A DNA stretch of 58,454 bases from contig CACFTI010000011.1 of the NCBI GenBank assembly GCA_902569115.1, positions 1-58,454 of the forward strand. Direction: 5' to 3'. This DNA is from an uncultured Verrucomicrobiota bacterium. GTDB lineage: Bacteria; Verrucomicrobiota; Verrucomicrobiia; Opitutales; Seribacteraceae. The position numbers and the translations under genes are program-made. Below are positions 27,156 to 35,746 of this stretch, piece by piece; the stretch's first letter is position 1, and each line of letters begins with the position of its first letter. The notes below the pieces were generated by a model. It made no database searches and had not been told where the DNA came from. It was given only the letters and a program-made list of their open reading frames with translations.

Positions 27156-29198
27156 ATGTCTATTGTGAGTAACGACGAAAACAAAGATCAACAAAACCCA
27201 CCAAAAAGCTTTAATCCAAAAGTCTTACTAATATGGCTTGCTATTTTGGCGGCAATCATCGGATTGGTCATGGCACAATCCGGAGAAATTGCGCCCAGTC
27301 AGCGTGCACTCAGTTCTGTTGATGACCTGATATCTGCCGCGCAGGAAGATCGTATTGAAAAAGCTGTTATACAAAGCGATCCCAAAGGCGGGGAAGAATG
27401 GTATGTAGTTAATGGAAAAGTACTTAACCCAGCGTTCGAGGTTGATGAGAATCAATATAAAACACTCCCATTTGTGGTTAAGGGAAGGATCACTGAATCT
27501 GAATACAAGGATCTGCGGGCACTGCTAGGCGGAAGGCTAGTTGAGGAACCATCGAGCACAATTTGGACAGATCTTCTATTTAGTCTACTACCGTTTCTGC
27601 TCATCATTGGACTGCTGTACTTTCTTTTTGTCAGGCAACTACGAATGGCAGGAAAAGGGGCCCTTAATTTTGGAAAAAGCAAAGCAAAAATGCTCACTCG
27701 TGAGAACGAACAGATTCTTTTCAAAGATGTTGCTGGCTGTGATGAGGCTAAGGAAGAAGTGTCTGAGATCGTTGACTTTTTAAAAGACCCGAAAAGATTT
27801 CGAAAAATCGGGGGAACAATCCCAAAAGGCGTATTAATGGTAGGACCTCCTGGCACTGGAAAGACCCTTCTCGCCAAAGCAGTTGCTGGTGAGGCTGAAG
27901 TGCCTTTCTTTAGTATAAGTGGATCAGACTTTGTCGAAATGTTTGTAGGCGTGGGCGCAGCTCGTGTTCGTGACATGTTTGAACAGGGACGAAAAAGTGC
28001 ACCTTGCCTAATCTTTATTGACGAGATTGATGCAGTAGGCCGTCAGCGTGGAGCCGGATTAGGCGGAGGAAATGACGAGCGCGAACAGACTTTAAACTCA
28101 CTCCTTGTAGAGATGGACGATTTTGATGGCCATGAAGGCGTAATCATCATCGCAGCTACCAATCGTCCTGATGTTTTGGATAATGCATTACTCCGTCCCG
28201 GTAGGTTTGATCGTCAAGTAGTGATCGATTTGCCAGACCTTGAAGGTCGCGATGCTATCTTAAAGGTTCATGCCAAAAAGATAAAACTCTGCGAAGATGT
28301 GGAGCTTAAATCTCTCGCTAGGGCAACTGCAGGTTTTTCTGGTGCAGACCTTGCCAATCTTTTAAACGAAGGTGCCCTTATTGCCGCTCGCAGAAGAAAG
28401 AAAGTTGTCGAGCGTATTGACTTAGATGATGCCAGAGAGAAAATCTCGTTCGGTAGGGAAAGACGGAGAGTCATGGATGATGAAGATCGTAAAATAATTG
28501 CTTACCATGAGGCTGGACACGCAATTGTTCAGGCAAAAATTGACGATGGTCTTCTGCCTATCCATAAAGTGACAATCATTCCTCGCGGGCAAAGTTTAGG
28601 TAGTACTATGTTTACCCCGAAGAAAGATATTCTCAATCACAGTAAGCGAAGGGTCTTGAACCAAGTTTGCTGTGCTATGGGGGGTAGGGCGGCTGAAGAA
28701 ATTGAAATTGGAGATATCACAAGCGGAGCAGCTGGTGACATTCGAATGGCCACAAATATTGCTAGAAGTATGGTCTGTGACTGGGGCATGAGTGAGCTTG
28801 GGATGATTTCTTTTGGAGATAAGCAAGATCAGGTCTTTTTAGGCAAAGAACTAAGTCGTGCCCAAAATTACAGCGAGGAGACTGCTCAAAAAATAGATAT
28901 TGCTATCAAAACGATTATTGACGAGCAATACAATCGAGCAAGGAAAATCCTCGAAGACCACATTGACGCACTGCACACATCTGCAGAAGCTCTTCTTGAG
29001 CATGAAACCATCGAGGGTAAGCATATTCACGAAATTTTGGAACAGGGTAAGATAATCTCCCCGATTATTAATTCGCCGATTAGCTCTACGGAAGAAGATG
29101 ATACAGCCGCCGAAGAAGCAGATCAGGAATCTAAATCGGAAGATTCAAAAGAAGATGATCTCGACCCTGGCGTCCAACCAGCTGGAGCTCCTGCCTGA
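27156..29198 (+). CDS. ftsH: ATP-dependent zinc metalloprotease FtsH
   Basis: FtsH is the essential membrane-anchored protease that degrades misfolded membrane and regulatory proteins. Two N-terminal membrane helices (near residues 20-40 and about 140-160) flank a periplasmic domain. The AAA module shows Walker A GPPGTGKT, Walker [12 protein letters not shown] and the second region of homology with ATNRPDVLD and RPGRFDRQ. The zinc site HEAGH is near residue 451. The last 40 residues are acidic and low-complexity. ATG at 27156 is chosen over the TTG at 27141, which overlaps the tilS stop. Only 6 bases separate the stop from a strong inverted repeat. Confidence 0.97.
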   Translation: MSIVSNDENKDQQNPPKSFNPKVLLIWLAILAAIIGLVMAQSGEIAPSQRALSSVDDLISAAQEDRIEKAVIQSDPKGGEEWYVVNGKVLNPAFEVDENQYKTLPFVVKGRITESEYKDLRALLGGRLVEEPSSTIWTDLLFSLLPFLLIIGLLYFLFVRQLRMAGKGALNFGKSKAKMLTRENEQILFKDVAGCDEAKEEVSEIVDFLKDPKRFRKIGGTIPKGVLMVGPPGTGKTLLAKAVAGEAEVPFFSISGSDFVEMFVGVGAARVRDMFEQGRKSAPCLIFIDEIDAVGRQRGAGLGGGNDEREQTLNSLLVEMDDFDGHEGVIIIAATNRPDVLDNALLRPGRFDRQVVIDLPDLEGRDAILKVHAKKIKLCEDVELKSLARATAGFSGADLANLLNEGALIAARRRKKVVERIDLDDAREKISFGRERRRVMDDEDRKIIAYHEAGHAIVQAKIDDGLLPIHKVTIIPRGQSLGSTMFTPKKDILNHSKRRVLNQVCCAMGGRAAEEIEIGDITSGAAGDIRMATNIARSMVCDWGMSELGMISFGDKQDQVFLGKELSRAQNYSEETAQKIDIAIKTIIDEQYNRARKILEDHIDALHTSAEALLEHETIEGKHIHEILEQGKIISPIINSPISSTEEDDTAAEEADQESKSEDSKEDDLDPGVQPAGAPA

Positions 29199-29203
29199 AT
29201 CTG

Positions 29204-29222
29204 TTGACAAAATTCTTGTCAA
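29204..29222. promoter_or_regulatory. Perfect inverted repeat after ftsH (terminator stem or operator)
   Basis: TTGACAA and TTGTCAA form a 7-bp inverted repeat around a 5-base spacer (AATTC), beginning 6 bases after the ftsH stop. The right arm is followed by TTTGTTTT, as in a weak intrinsic terminator. The same arm also supplies the -35-like TTGTCA of the next gene, so the element may instead be an operator. The two readings are not exclusive. Confidence 0.5.
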
Positions 29223-29244
29223 TTTGTTTTCGAACCATTATAAC
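29216..29244 (+). promoter_or_regulatory. Putative sigma-70-type promoter of the small basic protein gene
   Basis: TTGTCA at 29216-29221 and TATAAC at 29239-29244 are separated by 17 bases, a close fit to the bacterial housekeeping consensus. They lie immediately upstream of the ATG at 29255, which leaves only a short leader. The -35 lies in the inverted repeat at 29204-29222. Confidence 0.5.
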
Positions 29245-29254
29245 ATACTACCTT

Positions 29255-29410
29255 ATGAGCAGGCACCCAAGTTTTAAACCCCCTGGTGGGCTTTCAAAGA
29301 ATAGAAATGTTCTTAAAAGGTTTGAACGCGTTGAGCTACTTCGCAAACGAGGTCAGTGGAAGGAAGGAGACCGGGTAGTTTCATTGGTTAAAACAAAACC
29401 TGAGGATTAA
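29255..29410 (+). CDS. Small basic protein of the Verrucomicrobia/Chlamydiae type
   Basis: The 51-residue protein begins MSRHPSFKPPGGLSKNRNVL and continues KRFERVELLRKRGQWKEGD, ending in a KTKPED tail. This is the pattern of the small basic protein family described from Verrucomicrobia, Chlamydiae and other PVC bacteria, whose role is unknown (a ribosome or nucleic-acid link is often supposed because it is basic). A longer reading from 29204 would begin inside the palindrome and adds residues that are not part of the family, so I chose the ATG at 29255. It ends convergent to cutA with a 4-base overlap. Confidence 0.9.
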   Translation: MSRHPSFKPPGGLSKNRNVLKRFERVELLRKRGQWKEGDRVVSLVKTKPED

Positions 29411-29721
29411 TTCCCTGAATTAACCCAACTGCCATATGCTGGGCTGGCAGATACTTCCCAAGTCACCCATTGCGGCAATTCATATTCGTGTAGCTGCATT
29501 ACAGCATTTTCCACTTCACCAATTTTTTCAATAGATGCTTTCATCTCAACTTTCCATTCCATCTCTTCGCAAATTTCTCCATCCCAAAGGAAACTCGAAG
29601 TTATGGGACCTGTTACTTGAGTACAGGCAACCAACTGTTTTCTTATTAAGTTCCGGCAACACTCCAAGGCTTTCTCTTTACTAGAAAATGTTGTACATGC
29701 CATCATAATTTCATTTTTCAT
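29407..29721 (-). CDS. cutA: CutA1-type divalent ion tolerance protein
   Basis: The 104-residue protein matches CutA1: an early strand with MACTTFSSKEKALECCRNLI, then KQLVACTQVTGPITSSFLWDGEICEEMEWKVEMK, and a late ELPQWVTWEVS segment. CutA1 forms a tight ferredoxin-like trimer and is linked to copper tolerance, but its exact function is unclear. The length is normal. It is convergent with the small basic protein gene and divergent from rpoZ. Confidence 0.93.
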   Translation of the reverse strand: MKNEIMMACTTFSSKEKALECCRNLIRKQLVACTQVTGPITSSFLWDGEICEEMEWKVEMKASIEKIGEVENAVMQLHEYELPQWVTWEVSASPAYGSWVNSGN

Positions 29722-29741
29722 TATCCATAATATTTTTCGAC

Positions 29742-29759
29742 AAGATCCTTTTTGATCTT
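29742..29759 (+). promoter_or_regulatory. Inverted repeat upstream of rpoZ
   Basis: AAGATC and GATCTT are separated by 6 bases (CTTTTT), about 30 bases upstream of the rpoZ GTG and 20 bases from the divergent cutA start. It is short and may be chance; it could be an operator or a transcript-start hairpin shared by the two divergent genes. Confidence 0.25.
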
Positions 29760-29791
29760 AACCTGAACTAAACCCATTCATTCCTACTGCC

Positions 29792-30010
29792 GTGAGAGAC
29801 GAATATCTGAAAGAAGCCCAACAAATTGTTAATGACCCCAATACTTTGATTAATATGGTCTCGAGGAGGTCCAAGCAACTCAAACATGGGAGTAAAGCAC
29901 TTGTTGAGTCCCTCGAGAAACTGGAGCCCGAAGATATAGCCCTTAAAGAAATCATTGAAGGGAAAATTTCCTACCAAGAATGGAAGGAAGAAGACGAAAT
30001 TTCTAATTAG
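29792..30010 (+). CDS. rpoZ: RNA polymerase omega subunit-like protein
   Basis: The 72-residue protein begins MRDEYLKEAQQIVNDPNTLINMVSRRSKQLKHGSKALVES and continues with DIALKEIIEGKIS. The 'VSRRxxQL.xG....LV' pattern and the 'DIALxEIxEGKI' end are those of omega subunits, which stabilise the beta-prime subunit. The start is GTG at 29792, fitting the family N-terminus. The gene leads into smpB, 29 bases away. Confidence 0.82.
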   Translation: MRDEYLKEAQQIVNDPNTLINMVSRRSKQLKHGSKALVESLEKLEPEDIALKEIIEGKISYQEWKEEDEISN

Positions 30011-30039
30011 TTCATATCCCCTCTTGATAGGAGGCTGAA

Positions 30040-30519
30040 ATGTCAGCCAAAAAAAAACCAGGCAATCAACTGCCTCACATTACTAATTCAAAGGCGAGGC
30101 ATAAGTTCGCACTTGGAGACAAGTATGAGGCTGGAATTGAACTTAAAGGTACTGAAGTTAAGTCAATTCGTTCAGGTAATGCACAAATCTCTGAGTCTTA
30201 CGCTCGTATCGTAAAAGAAGAACTTTTTCTTTTTAATGCACATATTGCGGAATACGAATTCGGCGGAGACCAGAATCACGAAACTCAAAGGCCGAGGAAA
30301 CTCCTCCTTAAACGGAGGGAAATTGAGCGATTACGGATCGAGATTGAAGCAGCGGGGAAAGCAATCGTACCACTGCGTCTTTATTTTAAAGAAGCATTAG
30401 TTAAATGCGAACTGGCTGTTGGCACAGGGAAAAACCACAGGGATAAAAGGCAGGATTTAAAGAAAAGAGTGGCGAATCGAGAAGCCGAACAAGCACTTAA
30501 AAAATCCCTCCATAGATGA
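30040..30519 (+). CDS. smpB: tmRNA-binding protein SmpB
   Basis: SmpB (159 residues) binds tmRNA in trans-translation, which frees stalled ribosomes. The protein shows N-terminal SKARHKFALGDKYEAGIELKGTEVKSIRSG, FNAHIAEYEFGG, and the LLLKRREIERLR and KGKNHRDKRQDLKKR-type C-terminus that is basic and helical. A good ribosome-binding sequence (AGGAGG) precedes the start by about 8 bases. It overlaps trmL by 4 bases (ATGA). The tmRNA gene itself is not in the window. Confidence 0.97.
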   Translation: MSAKKKPGNQLPHITNSKARHKFALGDKYEAGIELKGTEVKSIRSGNAQISESYARIVKEELFLFNAHIAEYEFGGDQNHETQRPRKLLLKRREIERLRIEIEAAGKAIVPLRLYFKEALVKCELAVGTGKNHRDKRQDLKKRVANREAEQALKKSLHR

Positions 30520-30965
30520 TTGACATCATCCTCCATCAACCCGAGATACCTCAAAATACCGGAAATATTGGACGTTTATGTGCATTTAATGGATGCAGGC
30601 TCCATTTAATACATCCTCTGGGCTTTGAAATTAATGATCGAAATCTTAGACGGGCAGGCATGGATTACTGGTCAGATCTCGATGTAATCGAACATAAGAA
30701 TTGGGGGGCATTTCTTGAACATCCATCACGGCCTTCAAAAGTTCATCTTTTGACCACTCATGCAAAACAGACTATTTGGGATGTAAAATTTGAAAAAGGG
30801 GACGGTCTGTTATTTGGAAATGAAGGGCACGGAGCACCAGAATTCATTCATCAATGGGTTGATTCAAGGCTACAAATCCCAAAATATAATGACAGACTGA
30901 GGTCCCTAAATCTTGCCGTTGCTGTAGGTATCGCAAGTTATGAAGCTTTAAGGCAAATAAACTAA
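30516..30965 (+). CDS. trmL: tRNA (cytidine/uridine-2'-O-)-methyltransferase TrmL
   Basis: The 149-residue protein is a SpoU (SPOUT) methyltransferase. It begins IILHQPEIPQNTGNIGRLCAFNGCRLHLIHPLGF, which is the TrmL N-terminus, and continues LRRAGMDYW. The knot region is LLFGNEGHGAPEF and RSLNLAVAVGIASYEALRQ. It methylates the wobble base of certain tRNA-Leu species. It is coupled to smpB and ends the housekeeping run. Confidence 0.95.
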   Translation: MIDIILHQPEIPQNTGNIGRLCAFNGCRLHLIHPLGFEINDRNLRRAGMDYWSDLDVIEHKNWGAFLEHPSRPSKVHLLTTHAKQTIWDVKFEKGDGLLFGNEGHGAPEFIHQWVDSRLQIPKYNDRLRSLNLAVAVGIASYEALRQIN

Positions 30966-31125
30966 TGCTCGTAGGATGTTGTGACAAATTAGCCAAAAAT
31001 AAATTCGTAAATTCATGAAAAACAGAAACTTGGGGATTGAAAAAGGCTTCATCCTCCTTGGGTAAGATTACTAATTCATTTCTTTTCAGCTTGCTTGAAA
31101 AACCGTGTCACACCTTACTAAATGA

Positions 31126-32433
31126 ATGAAAACTTTTTGCCTTTTACTCATTTCGTTTGTTGCTGCATTATCAACTTCACTGGCAAAGCCTCCTTCCGGT
31201 TTTGTCTCCCTATTTAACGGAGAAAACCTCGATGGGTGGTGGGGGGCCAAAACCGAGGACCCTGATCAATGGATGAGTCTTTCTACTGATGAATTTCAAA
31301 AGAAATGGGAAGCCAGTCAAATCGATATCCATAAACATTGGTCCGTTGAGAATGGAGAACTAGTTAATGATGGAAAGGGTCTATTCTTAACCACAAATAA
31401 AAACTATGGAGATTTTGAACTCCTTCTTGAATATAAAACGGTGGCTGGTGCTGATAGTGGGATTTACCTTCGAGGCGTCCCTCAGATACAGATTTGGGAT
31501 AGTACGAAAGAAGGAGGTAAATGGAAACTCGGAGCTGATAAAGGATCAGGAGGATTATGGAACAATGGTCCAAAGGGTGCACCCGGAAGAGACCCTTTAG
31601 TCAAGGCAGACAAACCATTAGGAGAGTGGAATAAATTTCATATTACCATGAGAGGAAATCTAGTGACTGTTATATTAAACGAAAAGTTGGTAGTTGATGA
31701 AGCTCCATTAATAAATTACTGGGACCGAAAAACACCGATCGACAAAAGAAAGCCCCTCCGGGATAAAGGTCCCATTCAGTTACAAACTCATGGAGGTGAG
31801 ATTCGTTGGCGAAATATTTATGTCAAAGAATTGGCAGCAAGCTGTTGTGATCCAGGAGATGAAGTCGGGTATGTATCGATTTTTAATGGAAAGAATCTTG
31901 ATGGCTGGAAAGGACCCTTATCTAACTATGAAGTAAAAGATGGAGTGCTATCCTGCCTCAAAGGTAAAGGGGGAACCATCTACACCGAGAGAAAATTCAA
32001 AGACTTCTCTGTGAAACTCGAATTCAAGCTTCCTGCAGGAGGCAATAATGGTTTGGCTATCCGATACCCAGGAAAAGGAAATGCAGCTTATCATGGCATG
32101 TGCGAACTGCAGGTGCTGGACAATACCCACCCTCGATATGCTAAACTCGACCCGAGGCAGTTTCATGGATCCGCCTACGGAATTGTAGCTGCGAAGAAAG
32201 GATTTCTTAAAAAAGTTGGAGAGTGGAATGAACAGGAAGTAATCGTTCGAGGGTCCACTATAACTGTTTTTCTTAATGATGAGATAATACTGGATGCAGA
32301 CCTGTCTAAGGTGAAGACTTTCATGGCCGACAAACAACATCCTGGTCTTTCCTTAAAAGAAGGACATTTTGGTTTCGCTGGTCATAATGATCCGGTTGCT
32401 TTTCGAAATATCCGCATCAAGGAATTGCACTAA
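31126..32433 (+). CDS. Secreted two-domain DUF1080 (3-keto-disaccharide hydrolase) protein
   Basis: After a signal peptide (about residues 1-20) there are two DUF1080 jelly-roll domains. The first starts with FVSLFNGENLDGWWGA and the second, after a CCDPGDE linker, with GYVSIFNGKNLDGWKGPL, giving an internal duplication. Each domain carries the LEYKTVAGADSGIYLRG or VKLEFKLPAGGNNGLAIRYPG core. DUF1080 domains resemble concanavalin-type glycosidases, and some members hydrolyse 3-keto-disaccharides. Active residues are not certain here. A 160-base intergenic stretch without an obvious gene precedes it. Confidence 0.88.
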   Translation: MKTFCLLLISFVAALSTSLAKPPSGFVSLFNGENLDGWWGAKTEDPDQWMSLSTDEFQKKWEASQIDIHKHWSVENGELVNDGKGLFLTTNKNYGDFELLLEYKTVAGADSGIYLRGVPQIQIWDSTKEGGKWKLGADKGSGGLWNNGPKGAPGRDPLVKADKPLGEWNKFHITMRGNLVTVILNEKLVVDEAPLINYWDRKTPIDKRKPLRDKGPIQLQTHGGEIRWRNIYVKELAASCCDPGDEVGYVSIFNGKNLDGWKGPLSNYEVKDGVLSCLKGKGGTIYTERKFKDFSVKLEFKLPAGGNNGLAIRYPGKGNAAYHGMCELQVLDNTHPRYAKLDPRQFHGSAYGIVAAKKGFLKKVGEWNEQEVIVRGSTITVFLNDEIILDADLSKVKTFMADKQHPGLSLKEGHFGFAGHNDPVAFRNIRIKELH

Positions 32434-32460
32434 TCAATACATACAATTTGCTAGTCATGG

Positions 32461-32478
32461 AAGAATATCCTTATTCTT
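32461..32478 (+). terminator. AT-rich hairpin after the DUF1080 gene
   Basis: AAGAATA and TATTCTT form a 7-bp stem around a 4-base loop, followed by TGTTTTC on the plus strand. It lies 27 bases after the DUF1080 stop and overlaps the end of the facing small gene. A weak intrinsic terminator is possible, but the stem has little G+C. Confidence 0.35.
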
Positions 32479-32707
32479 TGTTTTCATGCAGTAACATGCG
32501 AATCAGCATCACTTCGCTGGCAAAAAAAACAATGGTCACGAAACAGGAAACCCAAAAGATCTTTCTGTATAACTGATAATTCCGACCGAAAAATATCATA
32601 GGCAGTAAACCTAAGCGAAGTAAGCATAGGCTATTTAATGCAACTAGTATCCATCCAATGTAATATTGCCATGTGGGCATATATCTTTTTTCTGACTCAT
32701 CGGTCAT
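32471..32707 (-). CDS. Small two-helix membrane protein, unknown function
   Basis: The 78-residue protein has two hydrophobic stretches, about residues 13-38 (YYIGWILVALNSLCLLRLGLL) and 48-70 (IFWVSCFVTIVFFASEVMLI), separated by an RNYQLYRK loop. It resembles no family I recognise. It lies between convergent and divergent neighbours, so it is a single gene. Confidence 0.55.
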   Translation of the reverse strand: MTDESEKRYMPTWQYYIGWILVALNSLCLLRLGLLPMIFFGRNYQLYRKIFWVSCFVTIVFFASEVMLIRMLLHENKE

Positions 32708-32792
32708 TTGGCAATTAAAATGAAATTAAGGCAGTTCAAGACCTCAATTTCTTTGTCATGGAGTTGGAAAAAGTACATACCATTCCGTACTT

Positions 32793-33734
32793 GTGAAAAT
32801 CTTTCATGACATACAAAAATCTTGCGACCAAAGGCTTAAGGAAATGGGCTTCCGAGCAGAAAGCTATCTCCTCCCTGGAGGTATCGGGATTAAATTCAAA
32901 AGCCACCCGAATCATAATCTTCATGAATTACAAACTCTTCCCATAATTGAATGCGACCTATCTGAACTGGAAAACTTTGATCTCAATTACCTAAATCAAG
33001 AGAGAATTTCATCTCTCATTCTACCGCACAAAACCAAAATACCTTTCTCTGAGTTAAACTCGTTCAATCTGAGGAGGTTAAGAGCAGCGAAAGCGATATC
33101 TTCTGACTTTGAATCCTTATCCAAGCATCCATTAGAAATTCTTGAACTCCCAAATACCTCTGCCGAAAACTTAAGGTTTTGCGAAAACATGCCTTTACGA
33201 AAACTAGACCTTTCAGGAGTGCAGATAAGCCATATCCCATTATTAAGAAAAGCCCAAATTACTAATTTAAATCTCTTTAAGACTAACATTGAAGAGATTA
33301 GTGACTTTGATTGCAATGCACTGGAAGGAATCGTTCTCTCCGGTTCTCCCATCAAAAGCATTACATTTCTTTCGGACGCGAAAAAATTACTCAAAGTAGA
33401 AATCAGGGCAACGCCTGTAAGTGATCTATCTCCCTTAGCCAACGCTCCTATCAAGGAGCTTCATCTACCTGGTTCGCAGGTTAAATCTATTGATTGTCTC
33501 GCTTACTTACCCATAGAAACCCTAAATATCATTGGTCTTGAGTTGGAGGATATTAATTGCCTATCAACCTTACCACTTAAGTATCTTTCTTTATCACCTG
33601 AGCTTTTCAAAAGAGACGATTATGAATTCATTGCTAATCTCAAAGTTCCTTTTCTTCGAGGCCCTGCCGATTCCCCTGAACAGACCGCAGAGGAATTCTT
33701 TCAAAAACACATCAATTCAGTAACCATGGAATAA
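32793..33734 (+). CDS. Leucine-rich-repeat protein, unknown function
   Basis: The 313-residue protein has irregular leucine-rich repeats of about 20-23 residues from residue 100 to 270 (LEILELPNTSAENLRF, LRKLDLSGVQISHIP, LNLFKTNIEEISDF, IVLSGSPIKSITFL, EIRATPVSDLSPL, ELHLPGSQVKSID, LNIIGLELEDINCL). No signal peptide or membrane helix is visible. Similar PVC proteins often carry a kinase domain, absent here. The start is GTG at 32793. It may be a scaffold for protein binding. Confidence 0.7.
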   Translation: MKIFHDIQKSCDQRLKEMGFRAESYLLPGGIGIKFKSHPNHNLHELQTLPIIECDLSELENFDLNYLNQERISSLILPHKTKIPFSELNSFNLRRLRAAKAISSDFESLSKHPLEILELPNTSAENLRFCENMPLRKLDLSGVQISHIPLLRKAQITNLNLFKTNIEEISDFDCNALEGIVLSGSPIKSITFLSDAKKLLKVEIRATPVSDLSPLANAPIKELHLPGSQVKSIDCLAYLPIETLNIIGLELEDINCLSTLPLKYLSLSPELFKRDDYEFIANLKVPFLRGPADSPEQTAEEFFQKHINSVTME

Positions 33735-33787
33735 TCAAATTTTATTCCAATCTTGTCCAAGTGCCTCAGTGAATATAGAAAGATTTT

Positions 33788-35218
33788 GTGGCGAGAGATA
33801 CACTGGCAAACTTGAGGGACTATTACGATGTTGTGGTAATAGGCAGCGGCTTAGGCGGACTAACGGGAGCGAATTACCTCGCAAAACAAGGGCATTCGGT
33901 TCTTTTGCTTGAGCATCATTATCAGTTCGGGGGATTGGCTACCTGGTTCAAGAGAGCTGGGGGTCATATTTTCGACATTTCCTTGCACGGATTTCCTGTG
34001 GGAATGATTAAATCCTGTAAGCGATATTGGACGAAAGAAATCGCTGACTCCATAGTCCAACTCAAAAACATTCGCTTCATAAACCCGCAATATGATCTAA
34101 AAACTACCTTTGATCGGTCGGATTTCACCAGGATTTTACAGACTACCTTCAATATAGCTAAAAATAAAGTTGAAGAATTTTACGATCACATGGCCAACAT
34201 GGATTATTTTGCGAATGACAAACGCTCAATTGGCGATCTTCTTGAAGAATTCTTCCCGGGGCGCAATGAAATCAAAAGGCTTCTGCTTGAACCAATTTCG
34301 TACGCGAACGGTTCATCCCTTGTGGATCCTGCAATCGCTTACGGTATTGTCTTTTCCAACTTCATGAAAAAAGGGATTTACACCTTTAAGGATGGAACGG
34401 ACTCATTGATTAAGAAAATGGTGAAGGAACTCAGAAACAACGGAGCTGACCTACGCAGACAATGCTTGGTCGAAGAAGTTGTTACAAAAAAAGTCGATGA
34501 AAAGCACAAAGTGGAAGGGGTTGTTGTTAACGGGAAAAAAATTCGGTGCGGAGCTGTGCTTTCTAACGCAAATCTCAAAAACACCATAGAAAAGCTATTC
34601 GGGTTATCCAAGTTACCTAAAGAATTTGCTGATCAGGCAAAATCAGTAAGGCTAAATTCCACATCCTGTCAGGTCTACATTGGTCTAAAGAAAGGCGTAA
34701 GTATCCCTGATGTGGGGGATCTTATATTCACTTCTGAATCTCCCTCATTTTCAACTGAAGAACTCACCGATTTTCATACCACAAGCAGGACATTCTCTGT
34801 TTATTACCCTGACACCAGACCGGAACGCAAAGAACCTCGCTACAGCATCGTTGCGTCGATCAACGCAAAATGGCAGGATTGGCAGAAACTTTCAGATGAA
34901 GACTATACTCAGGCAAAAAATAGACTTTGTGAAGAGTCTGTAGTAGCTCTGGAAAAGATTATTCCAGATATTCGGGGTAAAATTGATCACTTGGAAGCAG
35001 CGACACCCCGTACCATTCAGCATTACACGCATCACGCATCTGGTGCCTCCTTTGGCACCAAGTTTGAAGGATTGGATGTTTCATCTGAATTACCAGAATA
35101 TGCTCCCGGTCTCTACCACGCCGGATCCGTAGGAATTATAATGTCAGGATGGTTAGGCACCATCAACTACGGAGTGATTACAGCAAACAAGATAGATCGA
35201 TTTCTTCGAGGAAAATAA
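33788..35218 (+). CDS. CrtI/retinol-saturase-like FAD-dependent oxidoreductase
   Basis: The 476-residue protein starts with an FAD-binding Rossmann motif, [28 protein letters not shown], followed by [22 protein letters not shown]. It is a member of the phytoene desaturase, carotenoid isomerase and retinol saturase superfamily. The C-terminal [22 protein letters not shown] corresponds to the second FAD motif. The start is GTG at 33788. It begins a gene run ending with OleA and OleB. Saturation or desaturation of an isoprenoid or polyene chain is the family function; the substrate here is unknown. Confidence 0.82.
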   Translation: MARDTLANLRDYYDVVVIGSGLGGLTGANYLAKQGHSVLLLEHHYQFGGLATWFKRAGGHIFDISLHGFPVGMIKSCKRYWTKEIADSIVQLKNIRFINPQYDLKTTFDRSDFTRILQTTFNIAKNKVEEFYDHMANMDYFANDKRSIGDLLEEFFPGRNEIKRLLLEPISYANGSSLVDPAIAYGIVFSNFMKKGIYTFKDGTDSLIKKMVKELRNNGADLRRQCLVEEVVTKKVDEKHKVEGVVVNGKKIRCGAVLSNANLKNTIEKLFGLSKLPKEFADQAKSVRLNSTSCQVYIGLKKGVSIPDVGDLIFTSESPSFSTEELTDFHTTSRTFSVYYPDTRPERKEPRYSIVASINAKWQDWQKLSDEDYTQAKNRLCEESVVALEKIIPDIRGKIDHLEAATPRTIQHYTHHASGASFGTKFEGLDVSSELPEYAPGLYHAGSVGIIMSGWLGTINYGVITANKIDRFLRGK

Positions 35219-35303
35219 CCTTGTCCTGTTATTATAAACTCTTTCTTTAATTGTTTCCTCACATTCGCCTTTTTATTCCCCAATCATTTAAGAACTAATT
35301 TAC

Positions 35304-35738
35304 ATGGAAGAAATCCACCGAAGAATTCCGCACCGTCCCCCTTTTCTTTTTGTAGACCGAATTATTGAAATCAACGAGGAAGATGCCACCTGTGAGCTTA
35401 AAGTTCGTGAAGATTTAGACATTTTCAAAGGACATTATCCCAATAACCCAATATTCCCCGGTGTACTTTCTTGTGAATCTGTTTTTCAAACGGGTGCGAT
35501 TTTTTTATCTGAAAAAATAGGTAAAGAAGCACTAAATAATAAATCCGCGACCCCAGTTCTCTCGCGAATTCGGGACGCCCGCTTCAAAAGAATGATCAAA
35601 CCCGGAGACCTGATCGAAATAAAAGTCTATCTGCAGGAGCAAATTGGTAAATTTTATAACCTTCGAGGAGAAATTCGATTGTCAGGCAAAGTGGTAACAA
35701 CCGTGTCTTTTGCTTTGGCGTTGGTGGAGGAAGCCTAA
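35304..35738 (+). CDS. FabZ-like 3-hydroxyacyl-ACP dehydratase (hot-dog fold)
   Basis: The 144-residue protein has the FabZ/FabA features: an early RIPHRPPFLFVDRI, then FKGHYPNNPIFPGVLSCESVFQTGAIF. The His of GHYP and the Glu in SCESVFQ correspond to the catalytic His/Glu (or Asp) pair. Length fits FabZ. A general fabZ is usually elsewhere with lpxA, so this could be a dedicated copy for the local lipid pathway. It is separated from the FabI-like gene by 8 bases. Confidence 0.82.
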   Translation: MEEIHRRIPHRPPFLFVDRIIEINEEDATCELKVREDLDIFKGHYPNNPIFPGVLSCESVFQTGAIFLSEKIGKEALNNKSATPVLSRIRDARFKRMIKPGDLIEIKVYLQEQIGKFYNLRGEIRLSGKVVTTVSFALALVEEA

Positions 35739-35746
35739 AATCCAGA

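Noticed and set aside
29204-29254. Longer reading of the small basic protein gene starting at 29204 (68 residues)
   Set aside because: The extra N-terminus starts inside the inverted repeat and promoter and is not part of the small-basic-protein pattern; the ATG at 29255 gives the typical 'MSRHPS' start.
30966-31125. Intergenic region before the DUF1080 gene checked for tRNA, small RNA or a peptide gene
   Set aside because: No cloverleaf, terminator-like hairpin or coding signal was visible; a weak TTGAAA and TAAGAT pair has a 20-base spacer, too long for confidence.
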